From NCBI GenBank assembly GCA_050633465.1, contig JBOEGO010000027.1:62001-126000 (forward strand): 64,000 bases of DNA. The letters are read 5' to 3'. The notes under the pieces were generated by a model, which was given only the letters and a program-made list of their open reading frames with translations, was not told the origin of the DNA and made no database searches. This document shows, in pieces, positions 32,943 to 40,799 of the stretch (position 1 is its first letter; the number at the start of each line of letters is the position of its first letter). The DNA is from UBA3069 sp050633465 (lineage in GTDB: Bacteria; Pseudomonadota; Alphaproteobacteria; Rhodobacterales; Rhodobacteraceae). Made by a program: the position numbers and the translations under genes.

Positions 32943-34393
32943 TTCGGCGGCTCCTCCTGTGGGTTGGATGGCGGGGTCTGTCCGGATTGGCCCAGCGGCA
33001 GCGACAGGCGGAAACAGGCGCCGGTTTCGCCCGCATTGCACAGGCGCAGCCCGCCGCCATGTTCCTGCGCGATTTTATGCGAGATCGACAGGCCCAGCCC
33101 GGTGCCGCGCCCCACGGGTTTGGTGGTAAAGAACGGGTCGAAAATCGCTGCCGCGTCGGTTTCGGATATGCCCGCGCCATTGTCGCGCACCTGCACCACG
33201 GCGTGGCCAGCAATGATCCGGTGCGACAGGGTGATGCGTGCATCGGGGATGCCTTCGAGTGCGTCCAGCGCGTTTTGCACCAGATTCATCACCACCTGTT
33301 GCACATGACCGGGGCGGCCATGGGCGGTCAGGCGGTCCAGCCCGTCAAATTGCAAATCCACCGCACTGCGCGCGCCGCGAAACACCCAGCTGGCCGCCAC
33401 CTGAGATGTTTCGACCAGATCGAAATCGCTGGTTTCGCCGCTGCCGTCGGATGACAGGCGGCGCAGATCCTCGACGATATCACGCACCCGTTCGGCCCCG
33501 TCGCGTGCGCCATGCACCGCATCGGCCAGATTGGTCACGGCACGATCCAGCCGCAAATCTTCGCGCAGTTGCACCAGATCGGCGCGTGATGCCCCGGCCT
33601 GCACCTGTTCGAAATAGGTCTGAAATTTGCCTACGTATTTTTCCAGACTGTGGGTATTGGCGTAAACGAATGAAATCGGGTTGTTCAGCTCGTGTGCGAC
33701 ACCCGCCAGCAAACGGCCCAGCGAGGCCAGTTTTTCATTGCGCACCAGCTGCCCCTGCGCCGATTTCAATTCATCATGCGAGCGTTCCAGTTCGGCATAG
33801 GCCTGACGCAATTCGCCCACCGACCGCCCCGTCAGCACCAGCCCCGCACTGCGGCCGCGATCATCCAGACGCGGCGCGATGGACAGGTCCAGCGTGACGG
33901 GTGTTGCTGTGTCGGAACCGGGTGTTGCGGCCAGATCGGCCTCTAGCATCACGGTGTCGCGCTGGGTGCGGCTGCGGGTGATGGCATCATGCAGGGCGGC
34001 GTGGCAGGCGGGCGCAAACACCGCCGCCACCGGTTTGCCCTGCAACTGCCCCGCCCCCAGCCGCATATGCGCCAGCAAGGAGGCCGAGGTTTCCTCGATC
34101 AGGCCATCGCGATTGACCGCGATCAGCACATCCGACACCGAACCGAGGATCGAGCCGAGAAACGAACGCATCTGTTCCAGTTCGGCGTTCTGGCGTTCCA
34201 GCCGTTCCTGATAATCGACCAGATCATTATAGGTGCGATCCATGGCCGACAGCACATCCATCCACACGGTGTCGGAAAACTCCGCACCTGTTTCGCCGCT
34301 TGTCTGGCCTGTCATAGGGCCTGCCATTTTGCCTGCTATGGGGCCTGTTTTGCCTGCCATGGGGCCTGTGTTGGGGGGCTGTGCCTTGATCAT
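32939..34393 (-). CDS. hupT: Sensor histidine kinase HupT
   Basis: 484-residue soluble kinase. After a repetitive N-terminus comes a PAS-like domain (about 80-195), a coiled coil, a phospho-acceptor helix GVAHELNNPISFVYAN (H234), and an ATPase domain with VMNLVQNALDAL (N box), VRDNGAGIS and GTGLGLSISHKI. In R. capsulatus HupT phosphorylates HupR and thereby shuts off hydrogenase genes when H2 is absent. Residues 10-31 are a repeat of about seven residues (GPMAGKT, GPIAGKM, GPMTGQT) probably arising by slippage. The ECF sigma gene ends 66 bases upstream on the same strand. Confidence 0.94.
   Translation of the reverse strand: MIKAQPPNTGPMAGKTGPIAGKMAGPMTGQTSGETGAEFSDTVWMDVLSAMDRTYNDLVDYQERLERQNAELEQMRSFLGSILGSVSDVLIAVNRDGLIEETSASLLAHMRLGAGQLQGKPVAAVFAPACHAALHDAITRSRTQRDTVMLEADLAATPGSDTATPVTLDLSIAPRLDDRGRSAGLVLTGRSVGELRQAYAELERSHDELKSAQGQLVRNEKLASLGRLLAGVAHELNNPISFVYANTHSLEKYVGKFQTYFEQVQAGASRADLVQLREDLRLDRAVTNLADAVHGARDGAERVRDIVEDLRRLSSDGSGETSDFDLVETSQVAASWVFRGARSAVDLQFDGLDRLTAHGRPGHVQQVVMNLVQNALDALEGIPDARITLSHRIIAGHAVVQVRDNGAGISETDAAAIFDPFFTTKPVGRGTGLGLSISHKIAQEHGGGLRLCNAGETGACFRLSLPLGQSGQTPPSNPQEEPPK
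34301..34366. repeat. Degenerate ~21-bp tandem repeat in hupT 5' end
   Basis: Three diverged copies of a unit of about 21 bp (core GGGGCCTGTTTTGCCTGCC on the plus strand) code for the GPMAGKT-like repeats at residues 10-31 of HupT. Confidence 0.7.
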
Positions 34394-34459
34394 CGCGCCT
34401 CGCTGTCTGGTGTGACCATAGCGGGGGCGGGGCGGTGTGAAAAGGGCAGGCGGCTGCGG

Positions 34460-34978
34460 TTAATGCATCTGCGTAAAAACATCGCCCCCCTGCCAAAGCG
34501 CGGCGGCATGGGCCTGTGCGCCCATCCCCATATCGGCACGCAGCCGGGCGCGGGCGCGTGACAGGCGCGACATCACCGTGCCAAGGGGCAGGTCCAGCGC
34601 GCGGGCCAGCGCGGCGGGGCTGGTTTCGCCCGCCGCGACCAGCCGCATCAGGCGGGATTGATCGGGGGGCAGGTTCTGGATGGCGCGGGTGACCTCGGCG
34701 CAGGTCAGGCGCAGCAGGGGGTCGGGCAGGGTGATGGCATCGCTGTCGTTCAATGCATCCTGCGGGCGGGCACGGCGCAGGGTGGCGCGGTGCATATTGC
34801 GCATGGTGGCCAGCGCATAGGGGCGCAGATCGTCGATTTCTGCGCCCTTGGTCAGGCGGTTGCAAAGATTCAGCAGCGTGTCCTGTAACAGATCGTCCGC
34901 CATGGCGGGATTGCCTGCCAGATGGCGGGACAGCCGTGTCAGCACGGGGATCAGCGCCAGCAATCGGGGGTCGGTCAT
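34460..34978 (-). CDS. ECF-type RNA polymerase sigma factor
   Basis: 172-residue sigma-70-family protein with only regions 2 and 4. Region 2 runs from about residue 10 to 75 (NPAMADDLLQDTLLNLC is the -10-binding D-D-L-L-Q-D helix). Region 4 is about 100-150, with LPPDQSRLMRLVAAGETSPAALARALDL and the recognition helix LGTVMSRLSRARARLR. The start at 34978 removes an unrelated lysine/arginine-rich extension and follows GAAGGGTAAGCGA. It is divergent from the EF-hand gene, a likely target. No anti-sigma factor gene is beside it. It lies just upstream of hupT on the same strand but a functional link is unproven. Confidence 0.85.
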   Translation of the reverse strand: MTDPRLLALIPVLTRLSRHLAGNPAMADDLLQDTLLNLCNRLTKGAEIDDLRPYALATMRNMHRATLRRARPQDALNDSDAITLPDPLLRLTCAEVTRAIQNLPPDQSRLMRLVAAGETSPAALARALDLPLGTVMSRLSRARARLRADMGMGAQAHAAALWQGGDVFTQMH

Positions 34979-35252
34979 TCGCTTACCCTTCGGGTTGTTG
35001 GTGTTGGCCCAAGGCTGGCGCAGTTCAACGCCACGTGAAAGGTGGGGGGATTTCGCCGAGCGGGTTTTGCCTGTGGTTTGCAGGGGTTTTTCGGCGTTTG
35101 GCCGCTGGTTTGCCCCTGCCATATCGGCGGGTGTTCGCAACTTTGCCGTGTGGTGGTGCGGGGCAGGGACGCAAACGGCGATTGCCGCGTCTTGTAGGGG
35201 GAAGGCCGCGTTGATGCGGTTTTCCTAAATGTAAAATTCAGGAGTTGAAGAC

Positions 35253-35504
35253 ATGAAAAAATCAATGATGACCGTGATCGCCCTGACCGTAACCGGCCTG
35301 TCTGTTGCAGGTCTGCCCGCATGGGCCGCAACCGAAGTCGACGCCAATGGCGACGGCGTGATGACCCTGGACGAGGTGCAGGCGGTTTACCCCGAAATCA
35401 CGGCGGAAACTTTCGCCAGCGTGGACATGGATGCCGATGGCGCGCTGAGCGACGAAGAGATGGTGGCAGCGCAGGAAAAGGGTATCATCCCGTCTGACAG
35501 CTAA
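35253..35504 (+). CDS. Small exported EF-hand protein
   Basis: 83-residue protein with a signal peptide cut after AWA (residues 23-25), then two canonical calcium-binding EF-hand loops: DANGDGVMTLDE (30-41) and DMDADGALSDEE (58-69). It is strongly acidic and should be periplasmic. The ribosome site TCAGGAG is clear. It may buffer or sense calcium in the envelope. Its divergent neighbour is an ECF sigma factor, which suggests the two form a regulatory unit (274 bases between starts); that link is inference. Confidence 0.88.
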   Translation: MKKSMMTVIALTVTGLSVAGLPAWAATEVDANGDGVMTLDEVQAVYPEITAETFASVDMDADGALSDEEMVAAQEKGIIPSDS

Positions 35505-35591
35505 TACCATGGGGGTGGCGCGTTGGTCCCCAGCCAGCGCGCTGCCCTTTCTTTTGCCCGGCGCGGTTTCTGACAGCTACAGGGGCGCAGA

Positions 35592-36059
35592 TCAGGCGGG
35601 TTTGCGCGCCGCCATGATCCACAGCGCCACCAGCACGACTGAGGCCACGAAATTCCAGCTGGCCATGGACAGCGAAATGAATTGCCAGCTGACCTGATCA
35701 CACATCACCACCGTCACGTCGGTGGACAGCAGATCGGCGCCCGACAGATCGCCCAGCCCGCCGCCGGTGCCGGTGCAGCTGGTCGGCCCCTCCCACCAGT
35801 CGCGTTCGACGCCGGTATGATACAGGCCCAGCCCGCCGGTGGTGGCCGCAGCCAGCGCCCCCAGATAACAGATGGCTGCGCCGCCAAACCGGTATGCGAC
35901 CAGCCCCAGCAGCACCGCAACCGCATGGGGCCAGCGTTGCCACAGGCACATCGCGCAGGGCGGAAACCCGATCATCTGGAAAAAGAACGCCCCCAGCAGC
36001 AGTGCCGCCGATCCACCAGCGGCCATCAAAATCAGGGTCTTGCGGGATATTCTGGTCAT
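35592..36059 (-). CDS. DsbB-like disulfide bond formation protein
   Basis: 155-residue inner-membrane protein with four predicted helices. Its first periplasmic loop holds C35 and C38 (PPCAMCLWQRWPH), the quinone-linked pair that reoxidises DsbA. The second loop holds C95 and C120 (SCTG...VMCDQVSW). The sequence after it, ISLSMASWN, is the conserved C-terminal helix start of DsbB. I used ATG 36059; a GTG at 36071 overlaps the upstream stop and is an alternative. No dsbA is in the window. Confidence 0.9.
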   Translation of the reverse strand: MTRISRKTLILMAAGGSAALLLGAFFFQMIGFPPCAMCLWQRWPHAVAVLLGLVAYRFGGAAICYLGALAAATTGGLGLYHTGVERDWWEGPTSCTGTGGGLGDLSGADLLSTDVTVVMCDQVSWQFISLSMASWNFVASVVLVALWIMAARKPA

Positions 36060-36067
36060 GGCATCAT

Positions 36068-36646
36068 TCACAGGTATTTCAGGAAATAGAAACTGCCGCC
36101 CAACAGAATGACAAACAGCGTAAACATCAACCCGAGCCGGCGTTCGATGAAATCACGAATGGGTGTGCCGAATTTCCACAACAGCCCCGCAAGGATGAAA
36201 AACCGCATCCCGCGCGCCACAATGGATGTGATGACAAAGGTGGCCACCGGCACGCCCGTCCAGCCCGACATGATGGTGATCACCTTATAGGGAAAGGGGG
36301 TCATGCCCGCGATCAACACCGGCCAGAACCCCAGATCGTTGAAACGGGTGTTAAACTCGGCCATGGCATCGCCCTTGCCCATCGAGGCAAGGATCGGCTG
36401 GCCAATACTGTCAAAGGCAAAGGCGCCAATGACATAGCCCAGCATCCCCCCCAGCACCGAGGCCACCAGCGCCACCCCCGCAATCAACCACGCCCGGTTG
36501 GGCCGCGCCAGAATCATCGGAATCATCAAAACATCAGGTGGAATCGGAAAGACCGAGCTTTCGATAAAGCTGATCAGCGCCAGAATCCACAGCGCCTGCG
36601 GGTGGTCCGCCTTGTGCATCGTCCAGTCATATAAGGATTTGATCAT
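36068..36646 (-). CDS. DedA/YqaA-family membrane protein
   Basis: 192-residue polytopic protein of the DedA/VTT group, now thought to include lipid scramblases or proton-coupled transporters. Conserved patterns are the re-entrant ESSVFPIPPDVLMIPMIL near the N-terminus and GMTPFPYKVITIMSGW in the middle, followed by a VARGMRFFILAG helix. The start MIKSLYDWTM at 36646 was preferred over a longer reading with a cysteine-rich, unrelated start. It ends 8 bases before the DsbB-like gene and is likely co-transcribed. Confidence 0.87.
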   Translation of the reverse strand: MIKSLYDWTMHKADHPQALWILALISFIESSVFPIPPDVLMIPMILARPNRAWLIAGVALVASVLGGMLGYVIGAFAFDSIGQPILASMGKGDAMAEFNTRFNDLGFWPVLIAGMTPFPYKVITIMSGWTGVPVATFVITSIVARGMRFFILAGLLWKFGTPIRDFIERRLGLMFTLFVILLGGSFYFLKYL

Positions 36647-36759
36647 GCCCGCCCGCCCGTTTTTTCCCGTTCTAACCACAGGTTTGTGCGGGGCATAGCA
36701 GAAAAGTGTCATATTGCATCTGGACGCCGCCAAAAGCTGGCGTTAAGTCGGTGGCGCGT

Positions 36760-36843
36760 GCCCAAGTGGCGGAATGGTAGACGCAGGGGATTCAAAATCC
36801 CCCGCCGCGAGGCGTGCCGGTTCGAGTCCGGCCTTGGGTACCA
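36760..36843 (+). tRNA. tRNA-Leu (CAA anticodon)
   Basis: 84 bases with encoded CCA. Acceptor GCCCAAG pairs with CTTGGGT (G-T at the end), anticodon stem GGGGA/TCCCC encloses TTCAAAA (anticodon CAA). The long variable arm of class II tRNAs (CGCCGCGAGGCG) is present. It reads TTG codons. Confidence 0.97.
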
Positions 36844-36891
36844 TCTTATTACATTGACGAAATTGGCGATGGCGGAGTTACTCTGTTATTG

Positions 36892-37752
36892 TCAATTTCC
36901 GTCTGTTTCTGGCGCTGAACCTGCCCCTGACCCCGATCCCGACGCTGACCCTGACCCCGAACCGGTGCGGGCCAGTTGATCAAGGTCGGCGTTCAGCAGG
37001 AAATCATCGGGTCGGGTGGCGAAATCCCAGCTTTGCGTCGCATTTGGCAGGCCCATATGCAGGGGCACGTCCCGCGCCAGCAGCACCGCGCCCACCGCAA
37101 GACGGGGGTGGGCGGTGACATTGCCGCGTGAACCGTGGATCAGGCGGTGATCGAAAAACACGGCCTTGCCTGCGAGCAATGGCAGGTCGGTCAGGTATTT
37201 TTCACGCAGTTCCGGTTCGTTGGCGCGGTAACGGAACCCCGCGCCGATGCCGCGCAGGGGTTGGTCATGGCGGTGTGATCCGGGCACCACCTGTAGGCAG
37301 CCATTGGCGGTATCCACATCCTGTAGCGGTATCCAGACGCTGATCGAACGGGCTGTGGTTTCGTTCACAAAGCTCCAGTCCTGATGCAGGGGCAGGTCGC
37401 GCTGGTCACTGCCCGGGGCGCGGGCCACAAGGCTGGCCAGCACGATACGGAAATCAGTCAGGACACGGCCCAGCGGGTCGGCCAGCACATCGCAAATGGC
37501 GTTATGCGCCTGTTGGCGCAGGGCGGGGGGCATCAGCACGGTCGATGCAAACCCCTGTGGCAGGTCGGGCAGCAGGGTTTGAAACAGATCGCGCAGGGTC
37601 TGCACCTGCGCAGCATCCAGCAGCGCCATGGTGTGACAGCCCGCGTTTTGATAGGCTTGATCCTGATCCCTGTCCCGAAAATGAGGAGATGAGCGATGTT
37701 GCACTGCCTGTTGCGCGCCCTTGGCGTGTTCACTGTTCAGAGGCTGGTTCAT
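36892..37752 (-). CDS. PhyH-type Fe(II)/2-oxoglutarate dioxygenase
   Basis: 286-residue member of the phytanoyl-CoA dioxygenase superfamily, which hydroxylates or otherwise oxidises small molecules using Fe(II), O2 and 2-oxoglutarate. The metal triad is H123 and D125 (LPLHQDWSFVNE) plus H206 (DHRLIHGSRGN), with R217 for 2-oxoglutarate. SISVWIPLQDVDTANGCLQ and VVPGSH are classic PhyH strand sequences. Residues 264-280 are an unusual Gly-Ser tail coded by a hexanucleotide-like repeat. Only 32 bases separate its start from that of the plus-strand kinase-like gene. The substrate is unknown. Confidence 0.85.
   Translation of the reverse strand: MNQPLNSEHAKGAQQAVQHRSSPHFRDRDQDQAYQNAGCHTMALLDAAQVQTLRDLFQTLLPDLPQGFASTVLMPPALRQQAHNAICDVLADPLGRVLTDFRIVLASLVARAPGSDQRDLPLHQDWSFVNETTARSISVWIPLQDVDTANGCLQVVPGSHRHDQPLRGIGAGFRYRANEPELREKYLTDLPLLAGKAVFFDHRLIHGSRGNVTAHPRLAVGAVLLARDVPLHMGLPNATQSWDFATRPDDFLLNADLDQLARTGSGSGSASGSGSGAGSAPETDGN
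36916..36963. repeat. Hexanucleotide-like repeat coding a Gly-Ser tail
   Basis: About eight diverged copies of a six-base unit (plus strand CCTGAC/CCCGAT-like) encode alternating Gly and Ser at the C-terminus of the dioxygenase. Confidence 0.7.
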
Positions 37753-37784
37753 GGGTGGGTTCCTTTGGTTTCGGGGGGCATCTG

Positions 37785-38591
37785 ATGCGATTGCGGGTGG
37801 ATGGGTATGAATTGGGCGCGCAGATCGGGTTTGGCCGTTTGGCGCGGGTTTACGTGGCGCGTGATTTGGCCAGGGGGGCCGATTGCGCGGTTAAGGTGTT
37901 GAACGCCCCCGATGCGCTGGCCATGCGGGCCGAGGCGGCGGCGGCGGCGGCGCTGCGCCATTGTCAGGGCGAGGGTTGGCGCATTGCAACGGTCGAAGCT
38001 GTGGTTCTGGCGGATGATGGCGGGGCCGGTTTGCCCGCCTTGGTGATGCCGTTGGCGGCCGGTGTGGCGCTGGGCGACTGGATGCAGGGCGCGCCTGATG
38101 TGGCCGCGAAACTGCGGGTTTTGCGCGGGGTTTTTGGCGCGGTTGCGGCTGTGCATGGTGCGGGGTTGGCCCATAACGATCTGGGATTTGGTAATATTCT
38201 GGTGTCGGGCGGGCATGTCACCCTGTTGGATTTTGACCGCGTCAGCGGCGCGGGCCTGCCGGATCAGCCGCGTGATTGGGGTGCGGGCGCGTTTTATGAT
38301 GGTGGTCAGGGGGTTACCTGTTGCGGAGCGGCGCATGACCTGCGGGCGCTCGCCATTCTGGCGGCGCTGATGCTGGGCGGGCGGCACCCGTTTGTGGATG
38401 ATCCGCGCCCTTTGCTGGTGCATGACTGGCGGGGGAACAGCCCCTATGACCAGCCCCCCCGGTGGTTTGAATTTGACGGGTTGTGCGGCGCGGCTGCGAT
38501 GCGCGACTGGTTGGCCCCTGCGCTGACAATGGATGCGCGGGCCGGTGCAGCGGGGCTGTTGGCGCGGATGCCTCATCCGCCCGCGCCCTGA
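37785..38591 (+). CDS. Compact protein-kinase-like enzyme
   Basis: 268-residue protein with the eukaryotic-type kinase fold and little else. A glycine-rich loop (IGFGRLARVYVAR, 14-26), ATP-binding K37 (CAVKVL) and E50 in the C helix are present. The catalytic loop is H130-N131-D132 with N137 (HNDLGFGNIL), and the metal-binding loop reads D149-F-D instead of DFG. All catalytic residues are present, so it could be active; the HND and DFD forms are off-consensus. There is no sensor or membrane domain. I chose ATG 37785, preceded by CGGGGGG. Its end overlaps the convergent thioredoxin-like gene by 19 bases. The substrate is unknown; nearby gene products are candidates. Confidence 0.75.
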   Translation: MRLRVDGYELGAQIGFGRLARVYVARDLARGADCAVKVLNAPDALAMRAEAAAAAALRHCQGEGWRIATVEAVVLADDGGAGLPALVMPLAAGVALGDWMQGAPDVAAKLRVLRGVFGAVAAVHGAGLAHNDLGFGNILVSGGHVTLLDFDRVSGAGLPDQPRDWGAGAFYDGGQGVTCCGAAHDLRALAILAALMLGGRHPFVDDPRPLLVHDWRGNSPYDQPPRWFEFDGLCGAAAMRDWLAPALTMDARAGAAGLLARMPHPPAP

Positions 38592-38860
38592 AACCGTATC
38601 AGCACCAGCAAAAGCGCCGCCAACATTGCCCAGCGTGGCAGGCTGGCACGCAGCAGGGCGCGGGCGGCGGCGGGGCCGTGGATCAATGCGCCATTGCGGC
38701 GCAGCAGCAGCTTGGCCTTGGTTCCGGTGTGGTCGGCCAATGCATCGGCGCGATCACGCGGCAGCGGCGTCAGGGTGACCGCGCCAAGGGTGGCCACACG
38801 CAGCAATCGGGCAATTGCGCGGCACCGCGGGCAGGCCATGCGATACAGCAGCGCGGTCAT
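38573..38860 (-). CDS. Thioredoxin/DCC-like small protein with membrane tail
   Basis: 95-residue protein. The N-terminal LLYRMACPRCRAIARLL has a CxxC (C10, C13) in the place where DCC-family and glutaredoxin-like proteins carry theirs. A charged middle fits a small thioredoxin fold (TLTPLPRDRADAL, KLLLRRNGALIHGPAAARALL). Residues about 75-90 form a hydrophobic helix (WAMLAALLLVLIRF), so it may be membrane-anchored. It is the last gene of the overlapping operon: its start overlaps the cyclase-like stop by 4 bases (ATGA). The family call is tentative. Confidence 0.65.
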   Translation of the reverse strand: MTALLYRMACPRCRAIARLLRVATLGAVTLTPLPRDRADALADHTGTKAKLLLRRNGALIHGPAAARALLRASLPRWAMLAALLLVLIRFQGAGG

Positions 38861-39744
38861 GGCGCAGCAGCGCAGAGCGCGGACTGGTCAGCGATGGCCG
38901 CAAGGCAGAAACAGGTGCCAAGGATGCGGTTTTCATCGGCGTAAACCCGCCCCGCGTCGGTGGCATTTGCGGGGGAATCCAGCCAGTGATAGGTCACGCG
39001 CAGCGCGTATGAGGGCGGGAATGACCCGTCCGGCATCTGCAATGAACAAAGGCGGTGCAACAGGTCGGGCGCGGGGCAATGGGCCAGCGCGGCAATGCGC
39101 AGGGCGCAGGCCAGATCCAGCACACTGCGCGCCGTGTCCAGCACTGGCAGCGGTGGCAGAGCGCCATGGCCCGTGCAGGCCTGCGCCACGGCCCAGGCAG
39201 GGTAAAACGGGCTGGCCCACCAGTATCCGGCGCGGGCATCGGCCCCGCTTTGGCGCAGCCAGTTGCGGGCATTTCCTGCGGCCGCCGCATCACCCAGCGC
39301 ATCAAAGGCCAGCGCCGCCAGCGCGGTGACGCAGCCATGGGCGTGGCCCCAGCCGTCATCCGCCAGATAGGTTGCGACCCCGCCGTCAACCTGTTGATGC
39401 GCCCCCAGAAATGCGGGGTCAATGGCATCGGTGCGCCCCAGTCGGGCCAGCAGCAGCACGGCCCATGCGGTGCTGTCGGCATCGGCGGGTGTGGTGGCGT
39501 TGTAGCCCCAGTTCGGCCCGTTTGCGCATAGGTAACCGGCGGCGCGGATCACGGCGGGCTGCGCCGCCGCGCCACCGTATTGCGCCAGATGATATCCGCA
39601 TAACGCGGTGATCCAGCCGTTTGATGCGCCCACTGGCAGGTTGAAATCAGACCAGCTGCCATCGCTGGCCTGCGCCGCCAGCAGGTAATCAATTGCGCAG
39701 GTTTTGACGCGGTTCGGGGGGGGGGCTGCGCTGCGGTCTAGCAT
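38857..39744 (-). CDS. Squalene-cyclase/prenyltransferase-repeat (terpene cyclase fold) protein
   Basis: 295-residue alpha/alpha-barrel protein of the prenyltransferase/squalene-oxidase repeat type. Repeats with QW-like words appear at AAQASDGSWSDFNLPVG (23-39) and CSLQMPDGSFPPS near residues 235-247, with others between. The segment PADADSTAWAVLLLARLG (86-103) lines up with the DxDD acid of class II terpene cyclases but reads D-A-D-S. At under 300 residues it is about half the size of a squalene-hopene cyclase, so it is a single barrel. It may be a cyclase of a small prenylated substrate or a binding protein. ATG 39744 lies inside the end of the prenyltransferase-like gene (7-base overlap). 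Confidence 0.7.
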   Translation of the reverse strand: MLDRSAAPPPNRVKTCAIDYLLAAQASDGSWSDFNLPVGASNGWITALCGYHLAQYGGAAAQPAVIRAAGYLCANGPNWGYNATTPADADSTAWAVLLLARLGRTDAIDPAFLGAHQQVDGGVATYLADDGWGHAHGCVTALAALAFDALGDAAAAGNARNWLRQSGADARAGYWWASPFYPAWAVAQACTGHGALPPLPVLDTARSVLDLACALRIAALAHCPAPDLLHRLCSLQMPDGSFPPSYALRVTYHWLDSPANATDAGRVYADENRILGTCFCLAAIADQSALCAAAP

Positions 39745-40799
39745 GTGCTGGCCTGTGTGTTTGAATGCGGCGCGAAATAGGCGTTCATCCGCGCGCCTTT
39801 GCCACCGCCCGCGAACCCCAACAGCGCCAGACCGGCGTGATCGGGCAGGGCGGAATACGGCAGCGCCTGCTGCAACCGTTGGCGCAGCCCCTGGGGAACC
39901 TGCGCAGCGGCGCGGCAATCAGGGCAGAGGCACAGATCAACCTTGGCCCCGTCCGGCGCGCCAGTGTCGGGCGCGAAACCCAGCGCCAGCGTGACGCCGC
40001 TGGCGGGCCATGATGATTGCGGGTTCAGCAGGTCGGGCGGGCCGTTGGGGCGCTGATCCGCTGGCAGATGCGCCAGAACGGGGGCCAGATCACCCGTGGC
40101 GCGCAGATACAGTTTGACCCGCGTGGCGCGGTTCTTTGCGGCCTCGATCGCCAGACAGACGGGGGTGGACACCGATTGCGCGATGTCCAGCAGGTGCTGG
40201 CGCCGCGCCGGGTTTGGCAGCAAGCGGTCCAGCCGTGCGCGGGTGTCGGGCCATGGGGTTTCACCGAATACCTCGGGGTTGAAATAGGCGGCGATGCCCG
40301 CAGATGCCGGATCGGGAAGCGGCGTGCCGCCATGGGTCAGCGGCAATGCCAGCCAGATCGCGCCAACGCCGGGCAGGGTGGCCATGGGAGCCAGTTGATC
40401 CAGCGGCAGAGGCGTGCCCATACGGGTGGCCAAGGCATCGGCCAGTTCCAGCGAGGCACGAATGCGCTGCGTCGCGGGCAGATCGAAAAACGGGTCCAGC
40501 AGCAGGCGCGTGTCGGTTACGGATGGCTGATGCTGCGGCGTGGTCAGGCACAATTGCACCGGCGCTCCATTGGCATTCAACCGGCTGGTTTCAGGGTTGC
40601 GCGCCCGCATCCGGCCCTGACGGTCCAGCAGGCCCGCGGCGCGCAAAAGCGCATGAATATGACCCGCGCCGTGCCCCGCAATCGCCAGAACGCTGGCCAG
40701 AAAGGCATCGGCGGCGGGGTCGGGGCCATCTGGCGCGGCGGCGGGAAAGGGGGGCGGCTGATGCCGCCCGCCCAATGGGTTTTGCGTCTGGCCGGTCAC
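39738..40799 (-). CDS. DMATS/ABBA-type aromatic prenyltransferase-like protein
   Basis: 353-residue protein I assign to the dimethylallyltryptophan-synthase-like (ABBA barrel) prenyltransferases from four spaced words. They are AYFNPE (171-176, like KAYF-P), RVKLYLR (227-233, the R-x-K-x-Y diphosphate-binding strand), PDGAKVDLCL (282-291, like PEVKxY) and RMNAYFAP (337-344, like the closing Y-x-x-YF-P). Spacing and order fit that family. The first lysine is replaced by alanine (A170) and the third tyrosine by leucine, so activity is not certain. Such enzymes attach prenyl groups to indoles, tyrosines or peptides. The start is GTG 40799, overlapping the stop of the glycine-rich gene (GTGA). 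Few such proteins are known from this bacterial order, to my knowledge. Confidence 0.6.
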   Translation of the reverse strand: MTGQTQNPLGGRHQPPPFPAAAPDGPDPAADAFLASVLAIAGHGAGHIHALLRAAGLLDRQGRMRARNPETSRLNANGAPVQLCLTTPQHQPSVTDTRLLLDPFFDLPATQRIRASLELADALATRMGTPLPLDQLAPMATLPGVGAIWLALPLTHGGTPLPDPASAGIAAYFNPEVFGETPWPDTRARLDRLLPNPARRQHLLDIAQSVSTPVCLAIEAAKNRATRVKLYLRATGDLAPVLAHLPADQRPNGPPDLLNPQSSWPASGVTLALGFAPDTGAPDGAKVDLCLCPDCRAAAQVPQGLRQRLQQALPYSALPDHAGLALLGFAGGGKGARMNAYFAPHSNTQASTC

